The notes under the pieces were generated by a model. It ran no database searches. It was not told the DNA's origin and was given only the letters and a program-made list of their open reading frames with translations. 26,831 nt of DNA from Symbiodinium natans (Eukaryota; Sar; Dinophyceae; Suessiales; Symbiodiniaceae), in the NCBI GenBank assembly GCA_905221605.1, contig CAJNDS010001857.1:713293-740123 (forward strand), written 5' to 3'. Shown here piece by piece: positions 14,725 through 22,910 of this stretch. Both the position numbers and the translations under genes were made by a program. Position 1 is the first letter of the stretch; the number at the start of each line of letters is the position of its first letter.

Positions 14725-15440
14725 CTACAAAACTCAAAGTCCCGGAGTTCGACTTCTTCGGACGGTTTGGCATGGATCTGGAAAAGCACATCCGAGACAC
14801 ATGTCGACGCCTAGTCCACCCCAAGTGACGACCTTGCTATAGAACTATTTGCTGTGTACGCCCCTTAACTCTCTTCCATTTGCCGAAGTACGTACCAAGC
14901 GATCTCGAGTGCAAAAGGCAGTCCGCGATGTCCGGTGGTATTGAGATTGAGGGACGACGCCTTACCCCTAAACCCGCCTAAACCCTAAATCCTAAACCCT
15001 AAACCCTGCCCATGTTGCAAAAAAAGAGTACCACGGCAGTGGCCTCAAGGGGAGCGCCCTCAACGGCATTTATCCTAAACGCAGAAGCCCCCAAAACCTG
15101 AAACCCTAAGCCCCCCCCCCCCCCCGGGGTTTAGGGTTTAGGGTTTAGGGTTTAGGGTTTAGGGTCTGATGCCCTGACCGTCGGCAGCGCCCGAACACCC
15201 CGAATCCTTATCAGCTTCTTTCGCAGCCTTAGGGGTCGCAGAGTGTAGAAAAGCTTAGGCTACAGGATCTTTCAGGAGCCCGTAAGCATCATGTAGCTCC
15301 CAGACATTGGAATAGATACACAAATAGATATGACGCCTCAACAAAGTCCCTATACACCGAGGTAACCCCCCGGAAAAACCCTTATATGACCTGCTAGAGT
15401 CCCTACAAGGATTCGTCCCTTGATCCCAGGTATCGTTCAG
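14725..15440. other. No supported gene; short repeats
   Basis: Contains CCCTAAA units (about 14976-15007), a run of 15 C (15111-15125) followed directly by a TTTAGGG array (15126-15166), and otherwise unique sequence. No recognisable coding frame. Confidence 0.4.
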
Positions 15441-15557
15441 CCCTGCGAGAGCAACTCATGGGAGTTTGGCGGTGGAACGCGCAACCTGTGTGGGCGGCAC
15501 TTCTGGGACGAGGTGATGGAAGTTGCGACTGTCTGCTTCTGTCTGTTTACCGTCCAG
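15441..15557 (+). CDS. Candidate Cys-rich ectodomain exon
   Basis: Bounded by an acceptor (CGTTCAG) and a GT donor (GTCCAG|GTGTGT), exactly 39 codons in phase 0. Reads PCESNSWEFGGGTRNLCGRH, then FWDEVMEVATVCFCLFTVQ. Four Cys and balanced composition suggest a genuine extracellular segment. No family is recognised. The following exon candidate also starts in phase 0. Confidence 0.55.
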
Positions 15558-15699
15558 GTGTGTACAGAGTGTCCGGAGATCAACAGAGGCTCACCCTAAA
15601 CCCTAAACCCAAAACCCTAAACCCTAAACCCCGTAAACGCTTGCGAAACGGGTGGGGAAAAAAAGAAGTAAACCCTAAACCCTAAGTCCAGTCCCTCAG

Positions 15700-15817
15700 A
15701 TGCCATCCTACAACCGCGACCAGGACATGGGACTGAACTGCACCCAGCTCACCTACTGCGAGCCAAGTCCCAGGCATTTCGGCACAGCACATTGCGCCGA
15801 TGCTTTTGTTTCGCAAA
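15700..15817 (+). CDS. Candidate exon following the Cys-rich exon
   Basis: After CCCTCAG the phase-0 frame reads MPSYNRDQDMGLNCTQLTYC, then EPSPRHFGTAHCADAFVSQ, up to a GT donor in CAAA|GTTCAC. The ATG at the start is probably internal because a phase-0 acceptor precedes it directly. Product unknown. Confidence 0.45.
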
Positions 15818-15948
15818 GTTCACAGGGAATTCCCCAAACAGCGGTTTTTTTTTTAACAAAAAGGCGCGCAAGGAGATCCCTAGACCCCAAACCCGAAGCC
15901 CCAAACCCTAAACCCTCAACCCTAAACCCTGAACCCGAGAGATGTAAG

Positions 15949-16045
15949 GCACCCCATCTTCGTGGACACCCGTCGCCTGGCCACCTGCTCCTGCAGCGTG
16001 CTCCGCTGGACATGCGAGTACGAAACCTTGCGGCTTTGGGAATCA
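15949..16045 (+). CDS. Candidate exon, two open frames
   Basis: After ATGTAAG two frames are open. One is Cys-rich (HPIFVDTRRLATCSCSVLRW, TCEYETLRLWES). The other, fitting the phase of the preceding candidate, is Pro/Thr/Ser-rich (TPSSWTPVAWPPAPAACSAG). Neither matches a family I know. The right boundary is approximate. Confidence 0.35.
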
Positions 16046-16067
16046 GGGGTGTAGGGGCCCTAAGCTA

Positions 16068-16175
16068 GGATGCCCAGTAGTGCCCTTATTCCCGTTTTGG
16101 GGGGTTTAGGTTCCCTTATAAAACCCCTTTAAGCAAAAAAGGGCACCCTTTTTAAGCCTTGGTTACTGGGCAGCC
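16068..16175. mobile_element. Family A foldback element, intact copy 2
   Basis: Ends GGATGCCCAGTA and TACTGGGCAGCC are inverted copies with one mismatch. TA flanks both sides (16066-16067 and 16176-16177), a possible 2-bp target duplication. The 108-bp sequence is nearly identical to the copy 1 kb downstream. The interior contains TTTGGGGGGTTTAGG, close to a telomere unit. Too small to encode a transposase. Confidence 0.85.
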
Positions 16176-16519
16176 TAGTAAGGGCCTACGATCGGCACTG
16201 CATCAACTACGAGACGGGGCACTCATGGGCACTTTTTGTCCCAGGGTTTCAGGGTATGAGGGGATGATATTCTGAGCGGTGAAGGATGGGAAGTTGCATC
16301 GAATACTTGGTCTCAGAGGCAGCGAGTCCATGTCGAATGGTGAGGTTATTCAGTGGGGTGCTTCAGGCTCTGGAATGCCGAGCTGCACAGCCTTTCGTTG
16401 AAATGCTAACCCCCTACAGCCCTTACCCCCTCCCCTAAACCCCAAACCCTAAAGCGCGTCCCAGTAGCAACGACCTCTTCCCGGCGAATTTGAGGTTTAG
16501 GGCTCGGTGTCTACAGGCC

Positions 16520-16610
16520 TAAACCCTAAACCCTAAACTCTAAACCCCAAACCCCAAAACCCTAAACCCTAAACCCTAAACCTTAAACCATAACGAGTTC
16601 ACACACTCAG
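16520..16610. repeat. Degenerate CCCTAAA array
   Basis: About nine units with CCCCAAA, CTCTAAA and CCTTAAA variants, directly before the acceptor of the next exon candidate. The region 16176-16519 to its left is unique with no supported feature apart from a few CCCTAAA-like units near 16430-16455. Confidence 0.6.
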
Positions 16611-16664
16611 GACAGCGAGCCCTGCGATGCGAACGACACCTACTACCCACCTGGATCCTCACAG
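16611..16664 (+). CDS. Candidate exon (DSEPCDANDTYYPPGSSQ)
   Basis: Eighteen codons between ACACTCAG and CACAG|GTTGCT, phase 0 at both ends: DSEPCDANDTYYPPGSSQ. It looks like an extracellular linker. The next candidate (16848) also starts in phase 0. Confidence 0.5.
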
Positions 16665-16687
16665 GTTGCTCGAGACGTGCCCCACCT

Positions 16688-16832
16688 GGTTCTTAGTAGG
16701 GAATGGGGGAATATGAGTGCAGGGGGGGGGTTGAGGGTTTAGGGTTTAGGCTTTAGGGTTAGGCCCCTATAATATACAAACCCTTTCAGGGATTATATAG
16801 GGCCCTCACTCCCTCACCCCCTGCTAAGAACC
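16688..16832. mobile_element. Family C foldback element containing telomere units
   Basis: Left end GGTTCTTAGTAGGG pairs with right end CCCCTGCTAAGAACC. An inner pair CCCCTATAATATA / TATATAGGGCCC continues the stem. A short TTTAGGG tract (about 16733-16763) is enclosed. It lies wholly in the predicted intron between the exons at 16611 and 16848. No clear target duplication. Confidence 0.65.
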
Positions 16833-16847
16833 AGCCAGGTGCTGAAG

Positions 16848-16898
16848 CAATGGTCTCCACCACCACCAAAACCACCTGCCACCGGATCCCTGGCTGCA
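16848..16898 (+). CDS. Candidate Pro-rich exon
   Basis: Seventeen codons in phase 0 between CTGAAG and GCTGCA|GTTCAG: QWSPPPPKPPATGSLAA. The overlapping frame is Thr-rich (MVSTTTKTTCHRIPGC), also plausible for a linker. The phase of the previous exon favours the Pro-rich reading. Confidence 0.4.
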
Positions 16899-17088
16899 GT
16901 TCAGAACCCTAAACCCTAAACCCTACACCCTAAACCCTAAACCCTAAACCCTAAACCCTAGTTATCCTCATATCCTTTGAAGGTCTCAGATTCTGGACCT
17001 GACACGCCCTTGCTTGTGGAGAGGCCCAGTTTAGCGCAAATCTGAATCTGTGGACGTGGTGCCTGGTTTTGCCACGCCCTTTTTCCTA

Positions 17089-17197
17089 GGATGCCCAGTA
17101 GTACCCTTATTCCCTTTTTTGGGGGGTTTAGGTTCCCTTATAAACCCCTTTGAAGCAAAAAAGGGCACCCTTCTTATTCCTAGGTTACTGGGCAACC
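17089..17197. mobile_element. Family A foldback element, intact copy 3
   Basis: Nearly identical to the copy at 16068 over its whole 109 bp, including GGATGCCCAGTAGT, TTTAGGTTCCCTTATAAA, AAAAAAGGGCACCC and TTACTGGGCAACC. TA precedes it; the right flank is TC, so the duplication is imperfect. The high similarity of two copies 1 kb apart suggests recent activity or local duplication. Confidence 0.85.
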
Positions 17198-17485
17198 TCG
17201 TTTCTTTCTTTCACGACGCACAGCACGTAACAGGCTGCAGCAAATCGCCGAAGAATGAGCGTAACAGAGGTTTGTGGACACAACTCCCCTGACCCCGAGA
17301 TCCCAAGCTGCAGCGCCAAGAGGTTGCCAACTCAAGTTCTGAATCCCAGCTTGGGGGAGCGTCCTAAAGCCCTCAAACTGTGACAAGACGGGCTCATGAG
17401 CAGACCTTGAAAAACAAGCAGCACACAAGTGTTAGCTAACGTGGGATCGAGGCCCTAGGCCCTAGTGAGACTGCTTCTGAAAACC

Positions 17486-17597
17486 CTGAACCCTTTAGCC
17501 CCAAACCCTAAACCCTAAACCCTAAACCCTAAACCCTAAACCCTAAACCCTAAACCCTAAACCCTAAACCCTAAACCCTAAACCCTAAACCCTAAAC
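17486..17597. repeat. CCCTAAA array before the terminal exon
   Basis: About 14 mostly perfect units, ending ten bases before the acceptor of the terminal exon. The region 17198-17485 to its left is unique, with open frames but no recognised motif. Confidence 0.75.
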
Positions 17598-17603
17598 CGC
17601 AAG

Positions 17604-17737
17604 TGTTGCAAGGATGGGCCACCGGGTCATGGCTCGTCCCGTTCACTGTGCTGGGAGTCCTCGGCCTTAGTGCCCTCGGATTCCTTCGCGCCCGGAGGCG
17701 CGCAGCACAACCGGACGAGTATCACCCGCTGACGTGA
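17604..17737 (+). CDS. Terminal exon: single transmembrane helix, basic stop-transfer, cytosolic tail
   Basis: After CCGCAAG the frame reads LQGWATGSWLVPFTVLGVLG, LSALGFLRARRRAAQPDEYH, PLT and stops at TGA (17735-17737). A hydrophobic stretch of about 20 residues is followed by RARRR and a short polar tail: the layout of the C-terminal anchor of a type I membrane protein. Being on the same strand as the hydrolase and linker exons, it is the best candidate for their shared 3' end. Another frame of this exon is also open, so the frame choice rests on the transmembrane pattern. Confidence 0.6.
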
Positions 17738-18755
17738 ACACAAGTTCGCATCCAATACAGCTGTCGAAAAGGATTCCCAGCAGTACCAAGAATGGTTGAA
17801 CAGGCCTCTTCTCCATTCCATGCTTCACTTATGAAAGCTCTGGGCTTTGACCTTTCTAGTGGTCGTTCATGTTCGGGTTTCTGACGTTTGGGTTTTGCTC
17901 GGTAGACGGACGCATGGGGCTTTTTCCAGGAAAGATGTTGGGGAAACAGGCCCCAAGAGTGTATCTATATATGTATACACGCATATTACTCTTTGCCTGT
18001 GTATGGTCTAACTGTGTTGTACTATTGCTGCTTCTCATAGGATTTGTTTATATATGGATCAGGACAAGTTGGTAAAACCATTTCTACACTTGCATACATA
18101 CCGATCTTTCCTAAATTGATTCTTGGGACATTTGTTAATTTCTTTCTTTGGGTTTCTACATTCAAACATTTTTCAGATATTTTAGAGGCCAACCCAATCT
18201 CTTTTTCTTATCGTGCCAATATTTCCCTACTTTTACATATATTATCTAAAATCCTAAACCCTAAACCTTGAATGGTCTACATCGGATCAACCTCTGCCAC
18301 CAACCTTATTATTAATCATTTAAAGATTCGGGAAGGATCTGATAATGATTAAATATTCAAATACATTCAGAATATTTTTAAGATATTTTTTATACATTTA
18401 TAAATATCATCATCAATATATTAGGATATAAATATATTTTCATCCTCACGAATCTTCAAATTCTTTTCTATGCATTCAAACGCCCACCACCCCCCCGAAT
18501 TTTCGTAGTCAACTAAAATGTCTAGGAGCTTGCCAGGGTGCAAGAGACTTCTACTCCCAAAAGCACCAATTAAGAAATAAAATGAAACCTGAGTTTTTGA
18601 TTCTTCCATTCTGAAACCGAGAGAATCCCATACCAGGGAAAAGAACATCCACTCACGAAATCCCATAATGAAACAAGCCACGCTTGGGCAATGTAGCCGC
18701 CGCCACCCCCAATTCTCCCAAAATGAAGAAAAGAGACTTCTACTCTAATCCATGA
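17738..18755. other. AT-rich island with no supported gene
   Basis: From about 17940 to 18780 the sequence is clearly AT-richer than the rest of the window (many TATATA, AAATATT and ATTTATAAATAT tracts). A few open frames are hydrophobic by composition only. AGAGACTTCTACTC occurs twice (about 18544 and 18734). The island ends where the retrotransposon ORF begins, so it may be part of the same insertion. Confidence 0.55.
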
Positions 18756-19718
18756 ATTCAGAAACTAAGTCAAGTTCATTCCTATTCTATTTTGGGGTGG
18801 GCGGTTGCCACACAGCGCCTTGAAGCCCTGTGTCCCACTTGGAAGGATGGTTTTCAGCGGGATGATACGAGGCTGAAATTTCAGGAGCTGGTTGCGCAAG
18901 GAGTGGAGGCGTCGCGCAGAACATTTCTTGGCACCCTCTCTTCGTTGGATCTCACGAGAATGAAATCTTACGGCGAGAGTTGGGCTGATGGGTGGGTGTG
19001 TAGTGCTCCGAATCTCACGTTTGGGACTTGTTTTACCAATGTTGCATTTTCTGATGCTTTATCTATGCGACTTGGTCTTCAAGTATTTGACGGAGATGAA
19101 GGATGTGGTATGTGCCCCCAAGTTTCGGATAGTTGGGGTCATCATTGTATCGCTTGTCCGATGATCGGTAAAACGCCACTTCATAATTGTGTTCGAGACG
19201 AGATTTTTCGAGGTCTTTCAGGGGGTGGTATTGGGTTGAAGTTAGAACCGAGTGGCTTGTTGCCAGCGACGCCCGATCTTCGACCAGCTGATATCCTCAC
19301 GATCCCGACCCCTCTGTGTAGACAATCCGCTTGGAACTTCCTCCCACGTGTGGCACTGGACTTTGCGATAGTTTCTCAGTTTATTGCTGGTGGTAGCGTC
19401 TCCAATACGGAACGGTACGCTGAACAGAAGCGAACGAATCGACAAATCCAGCAACGTTGTCATGAGCAAGGGATAGGTTTTGAACCGATTGTGTTCGACT
19501 ATGCCGGTGGTTTGAATGTAGAGGGACGACGTATACTGGACTCGTTGTGCAAAGCTGCAGATGAACCCCTCGGACGGCCGCCAGGCCGAACGCGGAGCCT
19601 GTTGCAGGAGCGTATTTCTATACTCTTGCAACGCCACGTGCATGTCTGCTTGGAGCGCCGTCGCACGGTTCATCGCCGGGAGCCTGAGATACTTGCAGAG
19701 AATTTCGTGCTTGCTTGA
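18756..19718 (+). CDS. 5'-truncated retrotransposon ORF: zinc-knuckle and endonuclease-like C-terminus
   Basis: The longest convincing continuous frame in the window: open from 18756 (stop at 18753-18755), with no ATG before codon 57 of the part starting TTG at 18792. Counting from 18792, residues 105-122 hold C-x2-C...H-H-C-x2-C (CGMCP...GHHCIACP), then LHNCVRDEIF (130-139), RPADIL (164-169), ALDFAIVS (188-195) and Y-x3-K (209-213). This layout follows the reverse transcriptase in many non-LTR retroelements. The spaced D, D and K residues suggest a PD-(D/E)XK-type endonuclease; that part is inference. No reverse-transcriptase motifs are present upstream, so the 5' part is missing. It is probably a dead fragment. 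The role of the following 600 bp is unclear. Confidence 0.65.
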   Translation: MQKLSQVHSYSILGWAVATQRLEALCPTWKDGFQRDDTRLKFQELVAQGVEASRRTFLGTLSSLDLTRMKSYGESWADGWVCSAPNLTFGTCFTNVAFSDALSMRLGLQVFDGDEGCGMCPQVSDSWGHHCIACPMIGKTPLHNCVRDEIFRGLSGGGIGLKLEPSGLLPATPDLRPADILTIPTPLCRQSAWNFLPRVALDFAIVSQFIAGGSVSNTERYAEQKRTNRQIQQRCHEQGIGFEPIVFDYAGGLNVEGRRILDSLCKAADEPLGRPPGRTRSLLQERISILLQRHVHVCLERRRTVHRREPEILAENFVLA

Positions 19719-20751
19719 AGATTACTTACGTTTACCAGGGTGGTGATCGGCGCTGGCCTTTTCTATAGGAAAATGATGTTCCTCGCTACAGGCCCCTCGC
19801 GCAGGTCTTGAGATGATCGATAGTTCTCATGGTATCAAAGAATACTGCTGTCGAAGGAGGTTGTTTCATTTCTCGTGTTTCACGTTCGTTGTTCATTTCA
19901 AGATGGGAATTCGGATGCCAACTGTGTTCTTCTCGTCTCCCGCGATCGTGGGACCTGGGGCTTAATTCGGGGTGGTGGCGGGCTTTTAATGTGCCTTGGG
20001 TCCCTTGATTGCTTTCGTTGCTGCCTTTTGTGTGACTGGATGTTAGGGCATCCGATATTATGGGAGCATAAGTCTCCTTTCAAGTGGTGCTTTGGGGATA
20101 GAAGTCTCTATGGCGCCGCCGAATCTCTCTCAATGAAGATTTAGAAATGAATTGGTGCTTTTGGGAGCACAAGTCTCTTGCACCGAAGAGAAGCATATGA
20201 ATCTGATCATCGATGGATGGAAAAAAATCATATTCGTATAAATGAGAATCAAATAATGGTCCCGAATCACTTGTTGGGGGTTTACCCTTACTACTTGGAG
20301 ATTTTGCATGGGATCTCGGGAAGGTTCAGGTCATCTGTCGGGTTTCGGGCGCAGGACGGCAAAGTTGTTTCCAGCGCGCTGCCGTAGGTGTGCAAAGGCG
20401 CTGCGTTCAATCAGACTCCTCTGCTTCCAGCCTCATCAAGCTCTTGCGGTGTCACAACTTAGTTGTCCAGTATCCTAGAGGACTGAAGGTTAACCTTTCA
20501 GATTATGTAAGGATTATACTACCCCAAAAAATTTAAAGGTTACCTACTCCACTACTAAGACAAAAAGACCTTCAGGTGTGTCAAGTGGCAAGCATTCGAC
20601 TGAATTCGAATTGGTCATGTCGACCCAAGTTTCCTGACCACAATTTCCCCGTAGCCTGCGCCCCGAAACCCAACCCACAAAGCCCTCCAAGCCTCACCCT
20701 TGAATGGTGAGGTACTGCAAGTTGGACACAAACTTGCGACGACAGGTTGAG
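19719..20751. other. Downstream of the retrotransposon ORF; no supported gene
   Basis: Possible 3' part of the retroelement. GGGAGCATAAGTCTC (about 20062) and GGGAGCACAAGTCTC (about 20163) are near-duplicates about 100 bp apart. An 89-codon frame (19875-20144) is Cys-rich but unrecognised. A palindrome CTGAAGGTTAACCTTTCAG lies at about 20482-20500. No poly-A tail was seen. Confidence 0.35.
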
Positions 20752-20946
20752 GGTGTAACCCTAAACCTTATCCCCTAAACCCTAAACCCCAAACCCTAAA
20801 CCCGAAACCCGAAACCCGAAACCCGAACCCTAAACTAACCTTATCCCTGAACCTTGAACCCTGAACCCTGAACCTTAAACCCTAAACCCTAACGCCTAAA
20901 CCCTAAACCCTAAACCCTAAACCCTAAACCCTAAACCCTAAACCCT
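20752..20946. repeat. CCCTAAA array with block-wise variants
   Basis: Successive blocks of CCCGAAA, CCCTGAA and CCCTAAA units, ending in about nine clean CCCTAAA. It lies against the left end of the X/Y element at 20961. Confidence 0.75.
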
Positions 20947-20960
20947 CAAGGCCAGGATAA

Positions 20961-21442
20961 ATAGAAATTGTATGTGATTCAATACGAGAAGCTCGTGCAA
21001 TAACCCTTCATCTTTCACAGTGTAAAACGGAAGACCAAAACAAGCGTGACTCTCAGGCACCAACAGACTCAAAAGGAGAAAAGTTCAAAAGATTCGGCCA
21101 GATTCCCCAGGCCACCAAGCAAGCCCCCAACAGCCCCACCATCAGGGCTGAGCTGGGGCGGGGTGGGGCGGGGGGGCATCAGCCCCAGCCCCAAGCCCCA
21201 GCCCCAGCCCCAAGCCCCAGCCCAGCCCCAGCCCCAGCCCCCCAGCCCCACCAGCCCCAGCCCCAGCCCAGCCCCAGCCCCAGGCCTCGGCCCCAGCCCC
21301 GGAGCCCCAGCCCCCAGCCCCCAGCCCCAGCCGCAGCCCTGAAAGTTCAAAAGGTAAGTTTAAAAAACAAAACCCGCCAAAACCCCCCGAAACCCCCCAA
21401 AACCCCCCAAAACTCCCGACACAAACCCTATACAATTTCTAT
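20961..21442 (-). mobile_element. X/Y-ended element 1 enclosing a CCCAGC minisatellite
   Basis: Ends are ATAGAAATTGTAT (20961-20973) and its inverse (21430-21442). The left end (type X) continues ATAGAAATTGTATGTGAT. The right end (type Y, read inward) continues ATAGAAATTGTATAGGG and then TTTGTGTCGGG. Both extended ends recur at element 2 in the opposite orientation. The interior holds a CCCAGC-type repeat (21177-21340). No coding capacity for a transposase. Confidence 0.65.
21177..21340. repeat. CCCAGC / CCCAAGC minisatellite
   Basis: Strongly strand-biased tandem of CCCAGC with CCCAAGC, CCCCCAGC and CCTCGGC variants. It keeps Pro/Gln and Gly/Trp frames open on the two strands; these frames are artefacts. 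Confidence 0.85.
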
Positions 21443-21480
21443 AAACCCTAAACCCTAAATTTTAAACCCTCAAGGCCTAC

Positions 21481-21560
21481 ATGGAATTCCATATGGGGGA
21501 GTCTCGGGAGGGAGCTGAGGATGGCACGCAGCTGCCTTTGCAGCCTGGGAGCGGAGGACT
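21481..21560 (+). other. Possible short exon or spacer
   Basis: Starts with a 12-bp palindrome ATGGAATTCCAT (21481-21492). An open frame from its ATG reads MEFHMGESREGAEDGTQLPL, then QPGSGGLFHWGS, ending in TTTAGGG repeats (21570-21645). Composition is protein-like, but there is no family and no clear splice signals. Confidence 0.25.
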
Positions 21561-21650
21561 CTTTCATTGGGGTTCAGGGGTTAGGGGGTTTAGGGTTTAG
21601 GGTTTAGGGTTTAGGGTCTAGGGTCTAGGGTTTAGGGTTTAGGGAGGGTG

Positions 21651-21690
21651 TTAGGGCTTATAGAAATTGTACAGGGCTTGTCGGGGCTTT
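21651..21690 (+). mobile_element. Orphan type-Y end of an X/Y element
   Basis: TTAGGGCTTATAGAAATTGT, then ACAGGGCTTGTCGGG, matches the extended Y end of elements 1 and 2 with few changes. It is followed by G-rich sequence and two tandem arrays (21853-22058 and 22076-22910), repeating the layout 'Y end then minisatellite'. The matching X end was not found downstream to 23300, so the element is truncated or its right end has decayed. Confidence 0.55.
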
Positions 21691-21852
21691 ATGGGGATGT
21701 TGGGGAGGGTTTACGGGGTTTTGACGAGTTGTTTGTTGCTTTCCGGGGCCTTTTGGGGCACCCCGTGCCTCTTGGGGCCTTTTGGGGCCTCCCATCTTTT
21801 GGCCTTGGCACGATCAACCTCTCTACCATATAAACCTAAATGTTAAACACGA

Positions 21853-22058
21853 TTTGGCGTTTCGACCCCCATGCATTGTTCAGCACGAATTTGGCGTTTT
21901 GACCCGTCTCCCATTTGGCCCATTGTTCAACACGAATTTGGCGTTTTGACCCGTCTGACCCGTCTGGTTCTTCCCCATGTTCGGGGCGTTTTGACCCGTC
22001 TGACCCATTTGGCCCCCCATTGTTCAGCACGAATTTGGCGTTTTGACCCAAATCGGCC
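21853..22058. repeat. ~40-55 bp tandem repeat (CACGAATTTGGCGTTTTGACCC)
   Basis: Five irregular units, each with GAATTTGGCGTTTTGACCC (or a variant) and CCCATTGTTCAGCA spacers. GACCCGTCT is internally repeated in some units. Unrelated to the neighbouring arrays. Confidence 0.75.
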
Positions 22059-22075
22059 CCTCTGACCCCTTTCGT

Positions 22076-22910
22076 TTAGGGTTTCAAGGCCTCGCTGCCT
22101 GGTGTGTAGGGTTTCAGGGCCTCAAGGCCTGGCCTGATGTTTAGGGTTTCACGACCACGGCCTGGTATTTAGGGTTTCAGGGCCTCAAGGCCTGGCGTTT
22201 AGGGTTTCAGGGCCTCAAGGTCTGATATTTAGATTTTCAAGGCCTCACGGCCTAGTGTTTAGGGTTTCAGGGCCTCAAGGCCTGGTGTTTAGGGTTTCAA
22301 GGCCTCACGGCCTGGTGTTTAGGGTTTCAGGGCCTCAAGGCCTGGTGTTTAGGGTTTCAAGGCCTCACGGCCTGGCGCATAGGGTTTCAACGCCTCAAGG
22401 CACGGTCTGGTGTTTAGGGTTTCAGGGCCTCAAGGCCTGGTTTCAACCTCACGGCCTGCAATTTAGGGTTTCAGGGCCTCAAGGCCTGGTGGTTAGGTTT
22501 CAAGGCCTCAAGGCCTGGTGTTTAGGGTTTCAGGGCCTCCAGGCCTGGTGTTTAGGGTTTCACGGCCTCACGGCCTGCCGTTTAGGGTTTCAGGGCCTCA
22601 AGGCCTGGTGGTTAGGGTTTCAAGGCCTCAAGGCCTGGTGTTTAGGGTTTCAGGGCCTCAAGGCCTGGTGTTTAGGGTTTCAGGGCCTCAAGGCCTGGTG
22701 TTTAGGGTTTCACGGCCTCACGGCCTGCCGTTTAGGGTCTCAGGGCCTCAAGGCCTGGTGTTTAGGGTTTCAGGGCCTCAAGGTCTGATATTTAGATTTT
22801 CAAGGCCTCACGGCCTAGTGTTTAGGGTTTCAGGGCCTCAAGGCCTTGTGTTTAGGGTTTCAAGGCCTCACGGCCTGGTGTTTAGGGTTTCAAGGCCTCA
22901 AGGCCTGGCG
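22076..22910. repeat. 30-bp minisatellite with embedded telomere heptamer
   Basis: About 28 units of GTTTAGGGTTTCAGGGCCTC plus AAGGCCTGGT. Two unit types alternate (CAGGGCCTCAAGG and CAAGGCCTCACGG). Larger duplications are visible: a block with GGTCTGATATTTAGATTTTC occurs at 22219 and again at 22783, and CACGGCCTCACGGCCTGCCG recurs at 22561 and 22711 (five units apart). The 30-bp period keeps a 10-residue (FRVSGPQGLV) frame open for 160-177 codons; this is likely incidental. Confidence 0.9.

Noticed and set aside
14443-14814. Plus-strand 123-residue protein
   Set aside because: Overlaps the minus-strand DNRRL frame, whose composition and motif are more protein-like; the plus frame is treated as its shadow.
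17869-18075. Small hydrophobic membrane protein
   Set aside because: Hydrophobicity follows from AT-rich composition; no homology-like motif or splice support.
19242-19673. Minus-strand 143-residue protein
   Set aside because: Shadow of the retrotransposon ORF on the opposite strand.
21430-21670. An element formed by the two facing Y ends (21430-21442 and 21659-21670)
   Set aside because: The two Y ends face outward here, so pairing each with an inward-facing X end explains the layout better.
22076-22910. CRISPR array
   Set aside because: Direct tandem repeat without unique spacers, no cas genes, eukaryotic context.
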